This document shows, in pieces, positions 9,704 to 19,367 of a DNA stretch of 64,000 bases. Below the pieces are notes generated by a model. It was not told the origin of the DNA. It saw only the letters and a list, made by a program, of their open reading frames with translations, and did not search any database. Each line of letters begins with the position of its first letter. Position 1 is the first letter of the stretch. Both the position numbers and the translations under genes were made by a program. The stretch comes from Skeletonema tropicum (Eukaryota > Bacillariophyta > Thalassiosirophyceae > Thalassiosirales > Thalassiosiraceae), in the NCBI GenBank assembly GCA_037178625.1, contig CM074148.1, positions 682,001 to 746,000 on the forward strand. The letters run 5' to 3'.

Positions 9704-11269
9704 CTAGTTAAAAAAAAATTTCCTACCATCCCCCTTTTCGGGGGTCACATAGATAATCTTACTAGATATTACGTGTTTAGGTTTTATCCCCCCTAAGTGC
9801 CCCCTTTTTCTCACAGCTAACCGATCCGATTCCACCATGAACATGCCACCCGCTAGCTCAATACGACGTCCCATACAACATCCAATCCATGATCGATGTT
9901 TGCGCTTTTTCACCTTATAATATCGTAAGAGCATCGCGACTGTCTTCTTGAACTCGGCTCTGATGTCTTGATATTCAGCAACAATCTTTTCTTCATCTTT
10001 GTCTCCAGCTCTGTGGTAGATAACTTTTACTCGCGGCATCGTAAATCCTTCGTGACATTTGCGTTTTGCTTCAAGTAACGAGCATGCAATCTTTGCACCA
10101 AATTTATGTCTCAGATGCCTCATTATAGTGTTCCATTGTTCATCGATCAAATTAGCCTCAGTGTAGAGAGCAGCACTCTCTGTCTCATCTAACACACCAC
10201 ATACTGCGACACCTGCCGCATTTGCAGCATCAATGAACTCATTCTCGTGGTGTTTTGCAAGGAAGTCTGCCAATCTCGTTGCGCCTACTTTTGCATCCTC
10301 CTTGTGAAGACAACGTACCACATCCTTGAGGTACGGATTCTTTCGGTGGAAACTCATGAATGCCTCCTCCGACTTGTGCGAACGAATGGTAACTGCGGTT
10401 GTAGTAGTATTCTGTTGCAGTTGGAAATAATCAATTACATTCTTTTCTTCCGTGTGTTGCTGTTGCTTTGCCACCATTTCCCCCAAGATACGCTTGAAAT
10501 AATCGTTGCTTGCGTTGTCCGACAAATCAAGATCTGCCAACCCATATTTTTCTAGAAGTGGAAACTTTGTGTTGCCCACCGAAGGCCGTTCTGTTGCATG
10601 TGGATTGGCAGCTTCGCTGTCAGCGCATTTGTTGCTGTTGAAATTGTCGCCGACATTATCATTGTTGTCTTTTTCGCAGGTGTCGTCACAGACCCAGTCA
10701 TCTTCCTCGGGGTAGTTTTGTTCCTCATACCAAACACGCAATTCTGCATTTACTCTCCGACCGATCACTTCCATCCCTGGGCAACGAGGCGGATACAGCT
10801 TTCCGTCATTCGCCTGTTTTAATACACTGGGGTAACATTTTTCCCACTTATCTGTTTTTCGTCCTAGACGAATGTACCACCGCGTACTTGATTTCAATGG
10901 TGCGGCGGAGACGACCTCTGCATCAATCGTGTGTTCCTCAAAAAATGCTTTCCATTTATCAGCGCCTGCACAGATGACTTTATCAGCTGCATTTACTTTC
11001 ACCAACTTACATTGTTCTAATACCCATATCCAGAGGTCATCGTCTATTCCAGCGAATTTTTGTAATGATAATTTGTTCAATTGTAAAATATTTCCCAACT
11101 TGTCGGCGTCCATGATTTGACGTACTTCCGGTGGAGGGTTGTCCTCATCACGATCCCAGATGCGGTACCAATGGGAAATCATTGAGTACTTGCATATATA
11201 CAATAGCATACCCGCTAATAATAATTCGGGTTTTTCTCGTGGACAATCTTTGACGTTGATTGTCTCCAT
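9704..11269 (-). CDS. Hypothetical protein (521 aa)
   Basis: No family recognised. The frame is long and intact and starts METINVKDC. There is no signal peptide or membrane segment. The N-terminal 170 residues contain Trp-rich motifs (WYRIWDRDEDN, LWIWVLEQC). The centre (185-225) is an acidic Asn-rich linker with DDWVCDDTCEKDNN. The C-terminal third is basic (YYKVKKRKHRSWIGCCMGRR at about 455-475) and ends with a Lys-rich segment. The basic C-terminus would fit nucleic-acid binding, but this is inference. It stands alone between two intergenic regions; its downstream flank at 11630-11752 carries a dispersed repeat. Confidence 0.7.
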   Translation of the reverse strand: METINVKDCPREKPELLLAGMLLYICKYSMISHWYRIWDRDEDNPPPEVRQIMDADKLGNILQLNKLSLQKFAGIDDDLWIWVLEQCKLVKVNAADKVICAGADKWKAFFEEHTIDAEVVSAAPLKSSTRWYIRLGRKTDKWEKCYPSVLKQANDGKLYPPRCPGMEVIGRRVNAELRVWYEEQNYPEEDDWVCDDTCEKDNNDNVGDNFNSNKCADSEAANPHATERPSVGNTKFPLLEKYGLADLDLSDNASNDYFKRILGEMVAKQQQHTEEKNVIDYFQLQQNTTTTAVTIRSHKSEEAFMSFHRKNPYLKDVVRCLHKEDAKVGATRLADFLAKHHENEFIDAANAAGVAVCGVLDETESAALYTEANLIDEQWNTIMRHLRHKFGAKIACSLLEAKRKCHEGFTMPRVKVIYHRAGDKDEEKIVAEYQDIRAEFKKTVAMLLRYYKVKKRKHRSWIGCCMGRRIELAGGMFMVESDRLAVRKRGHLGGIKPKHVISSKIIYVTPEKGDGRKFFFN

Positions 11270-11629
11270 TGCGCTCGTTGTGTTGAAAAAAGATGGCGAG
11301 GTGTGCAGGGTAGTTGTGTTTATGACCGTACTGTGCTGTCTTGACTGTTCAATGCGTCGTTGCGAAAATTTAACAGTAAGTTGAATATATGGTATAGATT
11401 GGATTCGTAAGTTTTCGCAACGGTCTACCGAATGATGCCGTTGTTATTGGTGGTTATGATGGTAACTTCCTCGATGCTATTGCAGCGCAAATTAAAAAAA
11501 AGTCGTGGTGCTGCTTGTTATTTTTGTACGTAAGACGGTATGTTATGTGACTGTACATTAGTTTACAAGTAAAAAAATTTAACACGGGATGCGCGATGTG
11601 AAATCGGTGTGAGTAAGAGCGCCTTAAAA
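11270..11629. other. Intergenic region upstream of the hypothetical gene
   Basis: AT-rich sequence with an inverted motif (GCGAAAATTTAAC near 11360 and AAGTTTTCGCAACGG near 11410) and nothing else recognised. Confidence 0.3.
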
Positions 11630-11752
11630 GATGTCACAAGACTTTTACATTAATACTTATACTACGGAATTAATACATAATTTACCGCACCGGGAGACTA
11701 GGTCGCAGTTTATCCGGTACTACGCCTACTTATGATTCTTAGGGTTAAAAGT
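11630..11752 (+). repeat. Dispersed repeat, copy 2 (also at 4390-4517)
   Basis: Same orientation and order of blocks as 4390-4517 (GATGTCACAA..., TTACCGC, TAGGTCGCAGTT, TATGATTCTTAGGGTTAAAAGT). Divergence is scattered, so this is an old repeat. Confidence 0.6.
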
Positions 11753-11991
11753 GTAGTTAATAATCGGAAAGTGATCTTGTTGAAGGAGTTTGAATCGGCG
11801 CAATTTCTTGTTTTCGACCGATTTTGACGCCCACCTCTTGTTTTTGGAGTTCTCTCTCTTTATTTGGCACCGATTCATCGCATAAATCCATTTCATGGTA
11901 AACATCAACTCGATTGAACGGCCCCTCCCTTGCCCTTGCATCTTCCTCTTCCTCTTCTATCTGCACTTTCCAAATCCAAATCGTTATTGAT

Positions 11992-14900
11992 CATGAACTT
12001 ATTCAACTTCGACGTCAACGCCAACGCCGACTCCAACAACATCGGTTGCATCATGGGCGACAGCTCCATCATATCTGGGGCTGGAGTTGAGATCGTCGCC
12101 ACCGCCACCGCTAATCGAACTGAAACTTCAACTAACTCCGCATCTACAGCGGCAGCCACAGCCGACAGCGGCGGCAAGGTCGGAGGACTTCGTATCCACG
12201 AAGATGCCTTCGACAACGCTGAACTTTCCTCCCGTGATGAAGAGTACAACACTCCCACCTCTAATCAAGCGGCCAAGTCCAAGACGTCCTTCTTCAGTGC
12301 TTCGTGTACTCGTAGCGGCCGCTACAACTATAAGATTCTAGGCGGCATCGTCGTGATTCTTTGTCTTGCTCCATTCTTCGTTCTTGTGAGTACAGGCATT
12401 GTAGGGGCGGTAAAGAATAGCCGCAGCGGCATGGGAAGTATCGACGTATTCAAGTCCTTGGTCCATGCGGGAGGGAGGAAGAGCGACAAAAACAATAAGA
12501 AGGATGATATTTGCCTGGCTGATGGAATGGATTTAACTTTGAGTGATACCTGTGGTGTGGGACAGGGAGTTACTCCAGTGGACGTGTCATATGAGTACTT
12601 CTTAATCATCGACAATGAGGACGAAGACGAAGACGATGTTGATCATATCATTTCATGCAATGAGGTCACCCTCCATCAAGCATTAGTTGGTAACTTTTGC
12701 CCAAGCAATGAAGATGAACCAAAGGCAAAGAGTGGAAAGAAGGACGGAGGAAGCATTGTCGTGAGCATTTCGTCTTTGCCCGGGATGACTCTGCGGACGA
12801 TTCGACATCGTGCCCAGACACTATCCAACTTCGTGACAATGAATCATGTCAGGCAGTTACCGGAGGACTAACATTGGAGCTCAATTTCACCAGCGCTAGC
12901 GATCGTCGCCGCTTGGGTTCTGGTTCTGGTACTAGTAGTAGTGAGGAGGAAGTTGGCACGAGCGCAAGCTCAGCAGGACGTGAGAGGATCAAAGATGAAT
13001 CAATGTTGCGGAGGTTGCAACAACAACTCAAAAATGAGCAAAAAGCACTTGAGAATGTACTGAAGAATCTCATGAAAGAAATGAACAAAAATCTGGACTT
13101 GGGGCTCAAAAAGAAAGAGATCAAGGAGCAAGCTGAAGCCTTTGTTGCTCACCTTTCCGATGATGATCTACTCAAGCTGGTGAATGGAGAGCTCAAACTT
13201 GATGTTAGTTTCTCCGATGGCAACTTTGTGTTTGATGCCGTTGAACTGGCATCGTCTGAACCCTCCTCCCTACCTTCGGCTCTGCCTTCAATGAAGCCTT
13301 CCATCTCACAACAACCTTCAGATCTGCCTTCAATGAAGCCTTCCATCTCACAACAACCTTCAGACCTGCCCTCAATGAAGCCTTCCATCTCACAACAACC
13401 TTCAGACCTGCCTTCAATGAAGCCTTCCATCTCACAACAACCTTCAGACCTGCCCTCAATGAAGCCTTCCATTTCACACCAGCCTTCTGACCTGCCCTCA
13501 ATGAAGCCTTCCATCTCACATCAGCCATTGGACCTGCCCTCAATGAAGCCTTCCATTTCACAACAACCTTCTGACCTGCCCTCAATGAAGCCTTCCATCT
13601 CACATCAGCCATCGGACCTGCCCTCAATGAAGCCTTCCATCTCACAGCAACCTTCTGACCTGCCCTCAATGAAGTCTTCCATCTCACATCAGCCATCAGA
13701 CCTGCCTTCAATGAAGCCTACCATCTCACACCAGCCATCGGACCTGCCCTCAATGAAGCCTTCCATCTCACAACAACCTTCAGACCTGCCTTCAATGAAG
13801 CCTTCCATCTCACAACTGCCTTCTGACATGCCTTCAATGAAGCCTTCCATCTCACATCAGCCATCGGACCTGCCCTCAATGAAGCCTTCCATCTCACATC
13901 AGCCATCGGACCTGCCTTCAATGAAGCCTTCCATCTCACACCAGCCTTCTGACCAACCATCTGCTTCCAACCAGCCCTCTGCTTATCCCTCTTTTTCCAA
14001 CCCACCCTCTACTTCAAACCAACCGTCTACATGTGATTGTGTTGGGTCCGAAGCTTGTGTTGGAAACGCAGGTGAGTTTGTTGTTGCTACTGTAACTACT
14101 GTAAAACATTTACACCTTCAAATAGATTCATGTTCCAAAATCTCATCACTTGTGAAATTTGAATCCTTTTTGCTTTGCATTTTTAACATTAAGGAATGAT
14201 TGGTCAATGTTCATGTAAGGAGTATCAAGCATGTTTTCAGAATGAAGGCAATATTGGTGATAATTCTTGTCAGGGTACTTGGGCATGTCACTATCAAAAG
14301 GGTGATGTTGGCAACGATTCAGGGTGAGAAAAAGAAAAAGTGTCTCATCTATCATTCTCCACTTCAAATGATGTCTAGTTTCATTTCTCTCTATTTGCTC
14401 TTTGCTTTTTATTTTTATGTGACAAATGCTAGTCTTGGAACAAATGCATGTAAAGGTAAAGAAAAAGGAATTGGTTCCCTTGATGGAGGTAATGTGGGTA
14501 ATGGTTCATGGTAAGAGTAAGAGGAAGTCTCCTAGTCCTAGTCTATCATTCTCATCTTATTGAAATACCTTGTTTCATTTCTGTCTTCTCTAACAATTAT
14601 TTCTTTTTGCTTTTTCCTGTCATGTGACACTCTCACTCTCTAGTATTGGGTCTTATGCATGTCAACTGAGTAAAGGTAATATTGGTGATGGTTCATGGTA
14701 AGAAGAAGTATATCCTTTTGTCCTATTTCTATCTTTCTCTTCTTCAAGTGTCTTGTCCATTTCTTTTCTATTCTATCAAGATCAGAGGGCACACTAACAT
14801 ATATTGTTATTGTTCTTGTTCTTTTGCAATTCTCTTGTTTCTTATATTGCTCCCTTGTGTTCACAACTTTATGACAGTCTCACTGTTTCCTCTGTGACAT

Positions 14901-15811
14901 GTAGCGAAGTCATGGGTGTATGCGAAGATGTGGAAGCCAATATTGGGAGTGGATCATGGTAAGAAGTCCTTAGAAATGTTTCACTTCTTCAAATATGTTA
15001 ATGTTATTCTATTTCCAGTTTTCTGTCTATTTCATATCAATACCAGTACCAGAGGGCACTAATATTTCTTGTTATTCTGAACTCTCTCTTTCTCTCTAGT
15101 ATTGGGTGTAAAGCATGTCATCATAACCAGAAAGATATTGGCAGTGATGCATGGTAAGAAAAAGCCCTTCCTATCATTCTCTTTATCAAATGTGCCTTTT
15201 GAAATTTTGTCAATACTAATCATTTGGTTTTGGTCATTTGGTCTTTCACTCCATTGAATGGGATTAACTTTGTATTATTTATTGGGCATGGTCACTGCTT
15301 CTTGCCTTTCACTTCCACTTACTAGTATTGGCAGAATGGCATGTTATGAAAATTATGGTAATATTGCCAAAGGTGCATGGTATGAAAAATATCATTCTAT
15401 CATTATTATCATTCTTTTTACAAATGCTATTTGATTATTTTGCTGTGCTGACCAATTTGTTCCTCTCCCTCTCCTCTCCACTTCCATCACAACATAGCAT
15501 TGGGGATAGGGCCTGCTGTGGAAACGCTGAAGGTAAGGTTAGTCACTCAGTACTCAGACACTAGTTTTTATAGTGCTTCTACTCTTGCTCACACTGTTTT
15601 CTCATGATGACTCATGCCATCTATCATTTCATTTTCACTCTTTGTGCCTTTTCCCATCTAATTCAATCTCATAGATCGAGTTGAAGGAGAGTGTGTTGGC
15701 GACTTCTCCTGCTGCAACCCAGCCTTTTCGTACTTATGTGGATGCCCTGGTGCTCCTGATGATGATGGTTCTTATGATGATGGGTTAGGGTATGATGATG
15801 ATTATTACTAA
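11992..15811 (+). CDS. Anchored PS-repeat / Cys-repeat surface protein, multi-exon
   Basis: Layout in order: a Ser/Thr-rich acidic N-terminus; a membrane segment (GGIVVILCLAPFFVLVSTGI, near 12339-12398); an Asp-rich linker; a coiled coil (12990-13150, LRRLQQQLKNEQKALENVL); sixteen 14-aa PS repeats (13273-13944); then a Cys-repeat tail. The tail is spread over exons ending 14071, 14194-14323, 14433-14510, 14644-14697, 14905-14958, 15100-15153, 15326-15379, 15498-15532 and 15675-15811. The acceptors are all AG; the donors are GTGAG, GTAAG or GTATG. Splicing keeps one frame to the stop at 15811 and gives units such as CIGSYACQLSKGNIGDGSC. Between about 12700 and 12870 the natural reading passes from frame 2 to frame 1; an intron with a length of 2 modulo 3, or an indel, must lie there and was not located. 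Start: the ATG at 11992 is preferred; one at 11930 is in frame. It is probably a cell-wall or surface protein. Confidence 0.75.
13273..13944 (+). repeat. Sixteen tandem copies of a 42-bp (14-aa) PS repeat
   Basis: The unit is PSDLPSMKPSISQQ or ...SHQ. Sixteen exact-length copies are followed by degenerate PSxxPS units to about 14028. Synonymous and HQ/QQ alternations run through the array, consistent with repeat turnover inside the coding frame. Confidence 0.95.
14433..15379 (+). repeat. Serially duplicated phase-2 exons encoding a Cys-repeat unit
   Basis: Four exons (14644-14697, 14905-14958, 15100-15153, 15326-15379) are exactly 54 nt. Each starts and ends inside a Cys codon (T- or C- after the acceptor; ...TG before the donor) and each encodes one unit of the pattern C-I-G-x-x-A-C-x5-x-I-x-x-x-A/S. 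The longer exons at 14194-14323 and 14433-14510 encode related units. The introns between them differ in sequence and length (about 140-210 nt). Confidence 0.85.
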
Positions 15812-16246
15812 CTCAAACCTTATGAAGAGTAGGAGTGTGTGAAGCATTCAGCTTCAGCTTCATCCTTTGCCTTTGGATTTGGTGTGTAACACAAATGAGA
15901 ATATTATGGTATCTGTTTGAATATTGATATTGGATGGGGGCGGGGGGAGTAAGATGAGTTTTCTAAGTTATTATTATTAAGATGAGTAAGAGATAGTATC
16001 AGCAATCATGTGACGAGATATAGGTCGATTGATGAGAGTAATGATTGCATGGATGAGAGTAATGATTGCATGGTACTGGTACACGCAACTGCATAAGTGT
16101 AAGTGAAAATGAAAAGAGTTATAGTTATAGAATGAATGCTGATGCTGCTCCTCCGTGTTCTTCTGTGCCTCTGTCTGTGTCTTCTATCAGTTGTTGCTGC
16201 TTCATCCTCATTCAGTGATGTGCCCAGAAGTCTAATTCTTCAAGTA
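15812..16246. other. 3' flank of the Cys-repeat gene
   Basis: It contains two direct copies of GATGAGAGTAATGATTGCATGG (about 16031 and 16053). No gene was recognised. Confidence 0.4.
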
Positions 16247-16402
16247 CTGTGGCTGTGGCTGTGGCTGTGGCTGTGGCTGTGGCTGTGGCTGTGGCTGTGG
16301 CTGTGGCTGTGGCTGTGGCTGTGGCTGTGGCTGTGGCTGTGGCTGTGGCTGTGGCTGTGGCTGTGGCTGTGGCTGTGGCTGTGGCTGTGGCTGTGGCTGT
16401 GG
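16247..16402 (+). repeat. (CTGTGG)26 array
   Basis: Exactly 26 uninterrupted copies of CTGTGG. The long frames reading Val-Ala, Leu-Trp, Gln-Pro or Ser-His dipeptides across it are artefacts of the repeat. Confidence 0.97.
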
Positions 16403-16528
16403 CTGCACCTGCACCTGCACCTGCACCTGCACCTGCACCTGCACCTGCACCTGCACCTGCACCTGCACCTGCACCTGCACCTGCACCTGCACCTGCACCT
16501 GCACCTGCACCTGCACCTGCACCTGCAC
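16403..16528 (+). repeat. (CTGCAC)21 array directly abutting the (CTGTGG) array
   Basis: Exactly 21 uninterrupted copies of CTGCAC, in register with the preceding array and with no transitional unit. Confidence 0.97.
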
Positions 16529-17397
16529 ATCATATCATTCATCATTCAGACTCATACTCATACATGATAATGATAATAATAATAACAGAAATCATTTATG
16601 CTTGATGCTCCACCTTTTCTTTGTTCTTTCTCAGTAGTCAAAGATTGCTATGGTGTCTTGGCCAGTGGTCAGTGGCAAATGCATTGATATCCTCGACTCG
16701 ACTTTTCCTGTGCTAGTCCCTCCTCTTCCTCTTTCCTTCGGTCCGACTGTGCTCAAGCTTGATCCACTTTTACAGTACAACATAACATCACCATGTGTTG
16801 CCGTAAGTTGTTACTATTATTGCTACTGCTACTGTCCCCCTGAATCTGAATGCGTGCTCATATCTGATAGTTCTAGTTGCTGTTTGATGCCGCCTTGGGA
16901 GTTGAAGTTATCTACTTATACTTATATTGTGCTGCTATTCTCAATGATTCACATTCGATATCCATCGACACATGACAAATACTTACTGCCAAAACTGCAG
17001 CCAGAATGTGGATGTGGAATTCTTCAACGATCAGCAATTGAATAAACTGCTAATGCATCATAGCTGCCCGCTCCAGCGTAGGCGCGTCGCGTTCAGCCCC
17101 ATACTCCAGGGTTTGAAGGGACTTTTTCTCTTTTACATTTACAACTCGGTTTTGCATATCAGTATCAGCCCTTTGACGAAGGCTTCGACGAAGCAAGGAA
17201 TCAGTCGTCGCCTTTTATCTTTTTGAGACCTGTTCTTGTTCTTGCTCTCTCCCTCTCGCGGCAATTGGTTCTATCTACGCGAGGCGCAATATCAAGCCGC
17301 CAGCGAACGATCTGATCAATCCATTGAAACGAATATCTTCATTTTACCCATCATGAATCATCTCCGCGTCCGGCCAACAAGAGGTAGCTGCCTTTTA
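16529..17397. other. Intergenic region without a recognised gene
   Basis: Several short frames (for example 16650-17045) have no motif, no promoter context and poor composition. None was accepted. Confidence 0.35.
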
Positions 17398-17856
17398 TCA
17401 CCACTTATCTGCCTTTGACTTCTTTGACTTTTTCGATTTTTGTGATTTTTCAGCCTTCTGCTCCGACTCCTTTTCTGCCTTGACGGCATAATCTTCGGTG
17501 TTTCCCCCACCCAAAGAAGCCTTTCCACGGGGTTCACCTTCCAATACTGCACCCTCCTTCTCTACATCTTGATTTTTTGCATCCACTCCTTCGAAACTAC
17601 CTCTGGAGAGAAAGATGATAATTATGGTCAGCACAACAATCGCTGCAGTGACCCATCTGTAGGCGGAGGATCGTTTGGTGGAAGTAACGTCGTCGTCATC
17701 GGTGTATTGTTCAATGTCAAGTTCTGATGCATCATCATTATCATTATTATTTGTGGTTTCTGGATTTTCGAGGTCAACCTCCTCATGCTCGTGACGATTG
17801 GACGTCTCGAGGCTGCTGATGATTTGAGGTGTTTCCGGCCGCTCTGTCATCTTCAT
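17398..17856 (-). CDS. Small anchored protein with a pentalysine (silaffin-like) tail (152 aa)
   Basis: N-terminus: acidic, Asn/Asp-rich cytoplasmic region of about 65 residues. Membrane segment at about 68-86 (WVTAAIVVLTIIIIFL). C-terminus: a Glu/Lys region ending KAEKSQKSKKSKKSKADKW. Within it K-AE-K-SQ-K-SK-K-SK-K satisfies KxxKxxKxxKxxK, the pentalysine cluster reported to direct silaffin-type proteins to diatom silica; the intervening Ser could be phosphorylated. The protein is a predicted type II membrane protein, so the tail would face the lumen or the exterior (inference). The start ATG is at 17856, with a second Met two codons on. The function is not known from the sequence. Confidence 0.75.
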   Translation of the reverse strand: MKMTERPETPQIISSLETSNRHEHEEVDLENPETTNNNDNDDASELDIEQYTDDDDVTSTKRSSAYRWVTAAIVVLTIIIIFLSRGSFEGVDAKNQDVEKEGAVLEGEPRGKASLGGGNTEDYAVKAEKESEQKAEKSQKSKKSKKSKADKW

Positions 17857-18230
17857 CTCGTGAATGATATTATGTCGTTATCTACTGCAATTTGCTGAAG
17901 ATGAATGGCTGCCCAAAAGTGCTTCGCTTGCTTTACTTTTTACTTGTCGGATGTCGGATGTCCGTCGGCTGCTTTCCGGTATTTGAATCAATACTAATTC
18001 CTATTTACGATGGATTAGATATGATTAAAAATACCATTTCCTTAAGAAAGTTTGCAGACAGAATTGCAACGCACGCTTACTACTAATACTACAGATCTAC
18101 TCAAAGACAAATAAAGTAGACTCTCACGGACTCAGCTCTGCTCAGTAGGCTCCGACTCACGCACAACGAACAACAATCCCATCGGAGAATCAACTTGAAT
18201 ACCATATTTCTATTTTATTTTATATGAATC

Positions 18231-18926
18231 ATGTTCGCCATCAACAAAGAAGACCTGAAGCTCTGCATCTTACCAGCTGAGAGCACCTCAGCGAAGCAGC
18301 GGAACTAGCTGCAGATGCATTCGATAATAGCCCCATTTACAACGCCATAGTTGGGTACCCATCCTCCACTGCAACTGATGCCGAATTGAAATTAGCTCAT
18401 CGCAACTCTTTTCGCAAATCGCTTCTTACGCTGGCTCTTTGAATGCAACTTTCGAGTACGACTGGGAACCTCTGCCAACAATCGAGCAGTGTTTGATAAC
18501 AATGGCAAACTTAATGCTTGCTTCATGTTTGTTTCACCAACATATCAACTGTCGGGATATTGGATATGATACGTGTAGGGTTTCTCAAGGCTCCATTTTT
18601 TTGGTTTTGTCGTCATGCAACGATTTTTGTCGATCAAAATATTCTTATGAGGGGATTGAGCATGATATCATGAATAAACATGACAAACCGATGTACAAGC
18701 TGGAAAAATTGGCGGTTCATTCTTTCGTTTACAAAATCAAGGAATAGGAACTCACACACTTAAGTTGGCGCTGGCTGAGACAGATGCAGCAGGTTTGCCT
18801 GTAATACTGGGGACACAGGAGGAGAGAAATGTGCACTTTTACAAACGAATGAGATTTGGTGTTGTGGGTGAGTATGATATTGAGGGAATAAAGCACTGGA
18901 AGATGGTTCGACAACCTAGCCATTAG
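18231..18926 (+). pseudogene. GNAT-family N-acetyltransferase pseudogene
   Basis: Fragments of one GNAT domain lie in order but in different frames: EAAELAADAFDNSPIYNAIV (from about 18288), then KPMYKLEKLAVH (to about 18722), then after a 1-nt loss LQNQGIGTHTLKLALAETD, and finally TQEERNVHFYKRMRFGVVGE, ending at the TAG at 18924-18926. QNQGIGT matches the acetyl-CoA-binding Q/R-x-x-G-x-G/A motif of GNATs and ERNVHFYKRMRF matches the C-terminal strand-helix. At least two frameshifts and one in-frame stop (18439 region) break it. It is a dead or badly assembled gene. Confidence 0.8.
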
Positions 18927-19367
18927 GCTTACAAAGCATTTATTTAGTCTGAGTATACAGTATACTCAAGACATTACCCTCCAGTTTGCTTTGCCTCGAG
19001 ATACTGTGATGAATAATGTTCTCGTTTTTCTCGAGTTGCCATTACACACGTTTGAAGTGGAGAGGAGGATCCGGAAGATGATATGAAGACGATAGTGACG
19101 ATGAGGAAATGGATGTTGAAGAAGATGATTATGGATATCTTTCGTCAGAAGAGAGGGCTAAGAAGGAGACGATTATAATGGGGATTCTCTGACATGGGGT
19201 GGCATTGAAATTGTACCAGTTTTGTTCATGCACCGAATGCGTTTGCTCTTGTTAGATACAAATAATATGATGTATATATTAATATGAAACACACACTACC
19301 TAAATAATTTGATGATACAAGCTTCCCGGCCACGCATATCCTCACAGATTTGAGTCATATCCTCTCT
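18927..19367. other. Intergenic region after the GNAT pseudogene
   Basis: Contains an acidic-coding remnant near 19090-19165 (GAGGAAATGGATGTTGAAGA), perhaps a further part of the decayed gene. Nothing intact. Confidence 0.3.

Noticed and set aside
12758..12817. Candidate introns GTCGTG/GTGAGC...CCCAG in the 11992 gene
   Set aside because: Their lengths (60 and 57 nt) are multiples of three and do not explain the frame 2 to frame 1 change.
16136..16605. Four long frames (Val-Ala, Leu-Trp/Leu-His, Gln-Pro/Gln-Val, Ser-His/Cys-Arg repeats)
   Set aside because: All are translations of the uninterrupted hexanucleotide arrays, which are open in every frame; none has coding flanks.
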